Assembly (NCBI GenBank): GCA_903893955.1
Contig: CAITOG010000350.1
Coordinates: forward strand, 1-5,576
DNA: 5,576 bases
Direction of reading: 5' to 3'
Source: an uncultured Actinomycetes bacterium
GTDB taxonomy: Bacteria; Actinomycetota; Acidimicrobiia; Acidimicrobiales; RAAP-2
Position numbers and translations under genes: made by a program. The notes below the pieces were generated by a model. It did not search any database. It had not been told where the DNA came from and saw only the letters and a list, made by a program, of their open reading frames with translations. Below, in pieces: positions 5,526-5,576 of this stretch (positions are counted from its first letter, which is position 1; each line of letters starts with the position of its first letter).

Positions 5526-5576
5526 CTAGCTGAGACGCTCGACGATCATCGCCATGCCCTGGCCACCACCGACGCA
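5526..5576 (-). CDS. thiolase (acetyl-CoA acetyltransferase family), C-terminal fragment
   Basis: Only the last 16 codons and the TAG stop (5526-5528) are in the window; the rest lies beyond the right edge. The minus strand reads CVGGGQGMAMIVERLS. This is the characteristic thiolase C-terminus: the CxGGGxG loop carrying the second active-site cysteine (codon 5574-5576, the very edge of the window), then the closing 'AMIVER' strand. Thiolases condense or cleave acyl-CoA thioesters in the cytoplasm, in fatty-acid beta-oxidation or acetoacetyl-CoA formation; the fragment cannot tell which. The gene converges on the Trm112-like gene with the hairpin terminator between them. Confidence 0.85.
   Translation of the reverse strand, partial: CVGGGQGMAMIVERLS

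Noticed and set aside
5006..5533. 175-codon open frame on the plus strand across the manB end and the Trm112-like gene
   Set aside because: It overlaps two supported genes in another frame, runs through the terminator hairpin and is a low-complexity Arg/Ser translation.

Overview
The window is GC-rich, densely packed bacterial DNA. It most likely comes from an actinobacterium, and I lean towards an Acidimicrobiia-like lineage. The reasons are GTG starts, a phosphomannomutase gene followed by a small Trm112/UPF0434-like gene (a familiar actinobacterial pairing), actinobacterial-type lipoproteins, a class E-like sortase fold, and TANNNT -10 boxes set almost directly against start codons, as in leaderless genes. 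The assignment is inferred from gene content alone.

Left block (1-2409, + strand): three overlapping genes for extracytoplasmic proteins. First comes the C-terminal part of a PstS-like phosphate-binding-type protein tethered by a C-terminal membrane helix. Next is a three-helix membrane protein with a sortase fold in which the catalytic His, Cys and Arg all appear to be replaced. Last is a small lipoprotein with a cupredoxin-like sandwich lacking the usual copper ligands. The overlaps (about 11 and 4 nt) suggest one transcript and coupled translation. All three look like binding or structural descendants of known families, and together they are the best candidate here for an undescribed envelope system.

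Middle block (2423-3722, - strand): a lipoprotein of LppX/LprG- or LolA-like appearance, followed after a 4-nt gap by an adenylyl-sulfate (APS) kinase, cysC. This pair converges on the left block with only 13 nt between the stop codons.

Right block (3826-5456, + strand): a complete phosphomannomutase/phosphoglucomutase (supplying mannose-1-phosphate or glucose-1-phosphate for glycan and sugar-nucleotide synthesis), then a 78-residue Trm112-like protein that has lost every zinc-ligand cysteine. A strong hairpin terminator follows. The window closes on the last 16 codons of a converging thiolase gene. The 97-nt divergent region between the lipoprotein and phosphomannomutase genes carries a similar TAGGYTGTG box facing each gene, which suggests two leaderless promoters.
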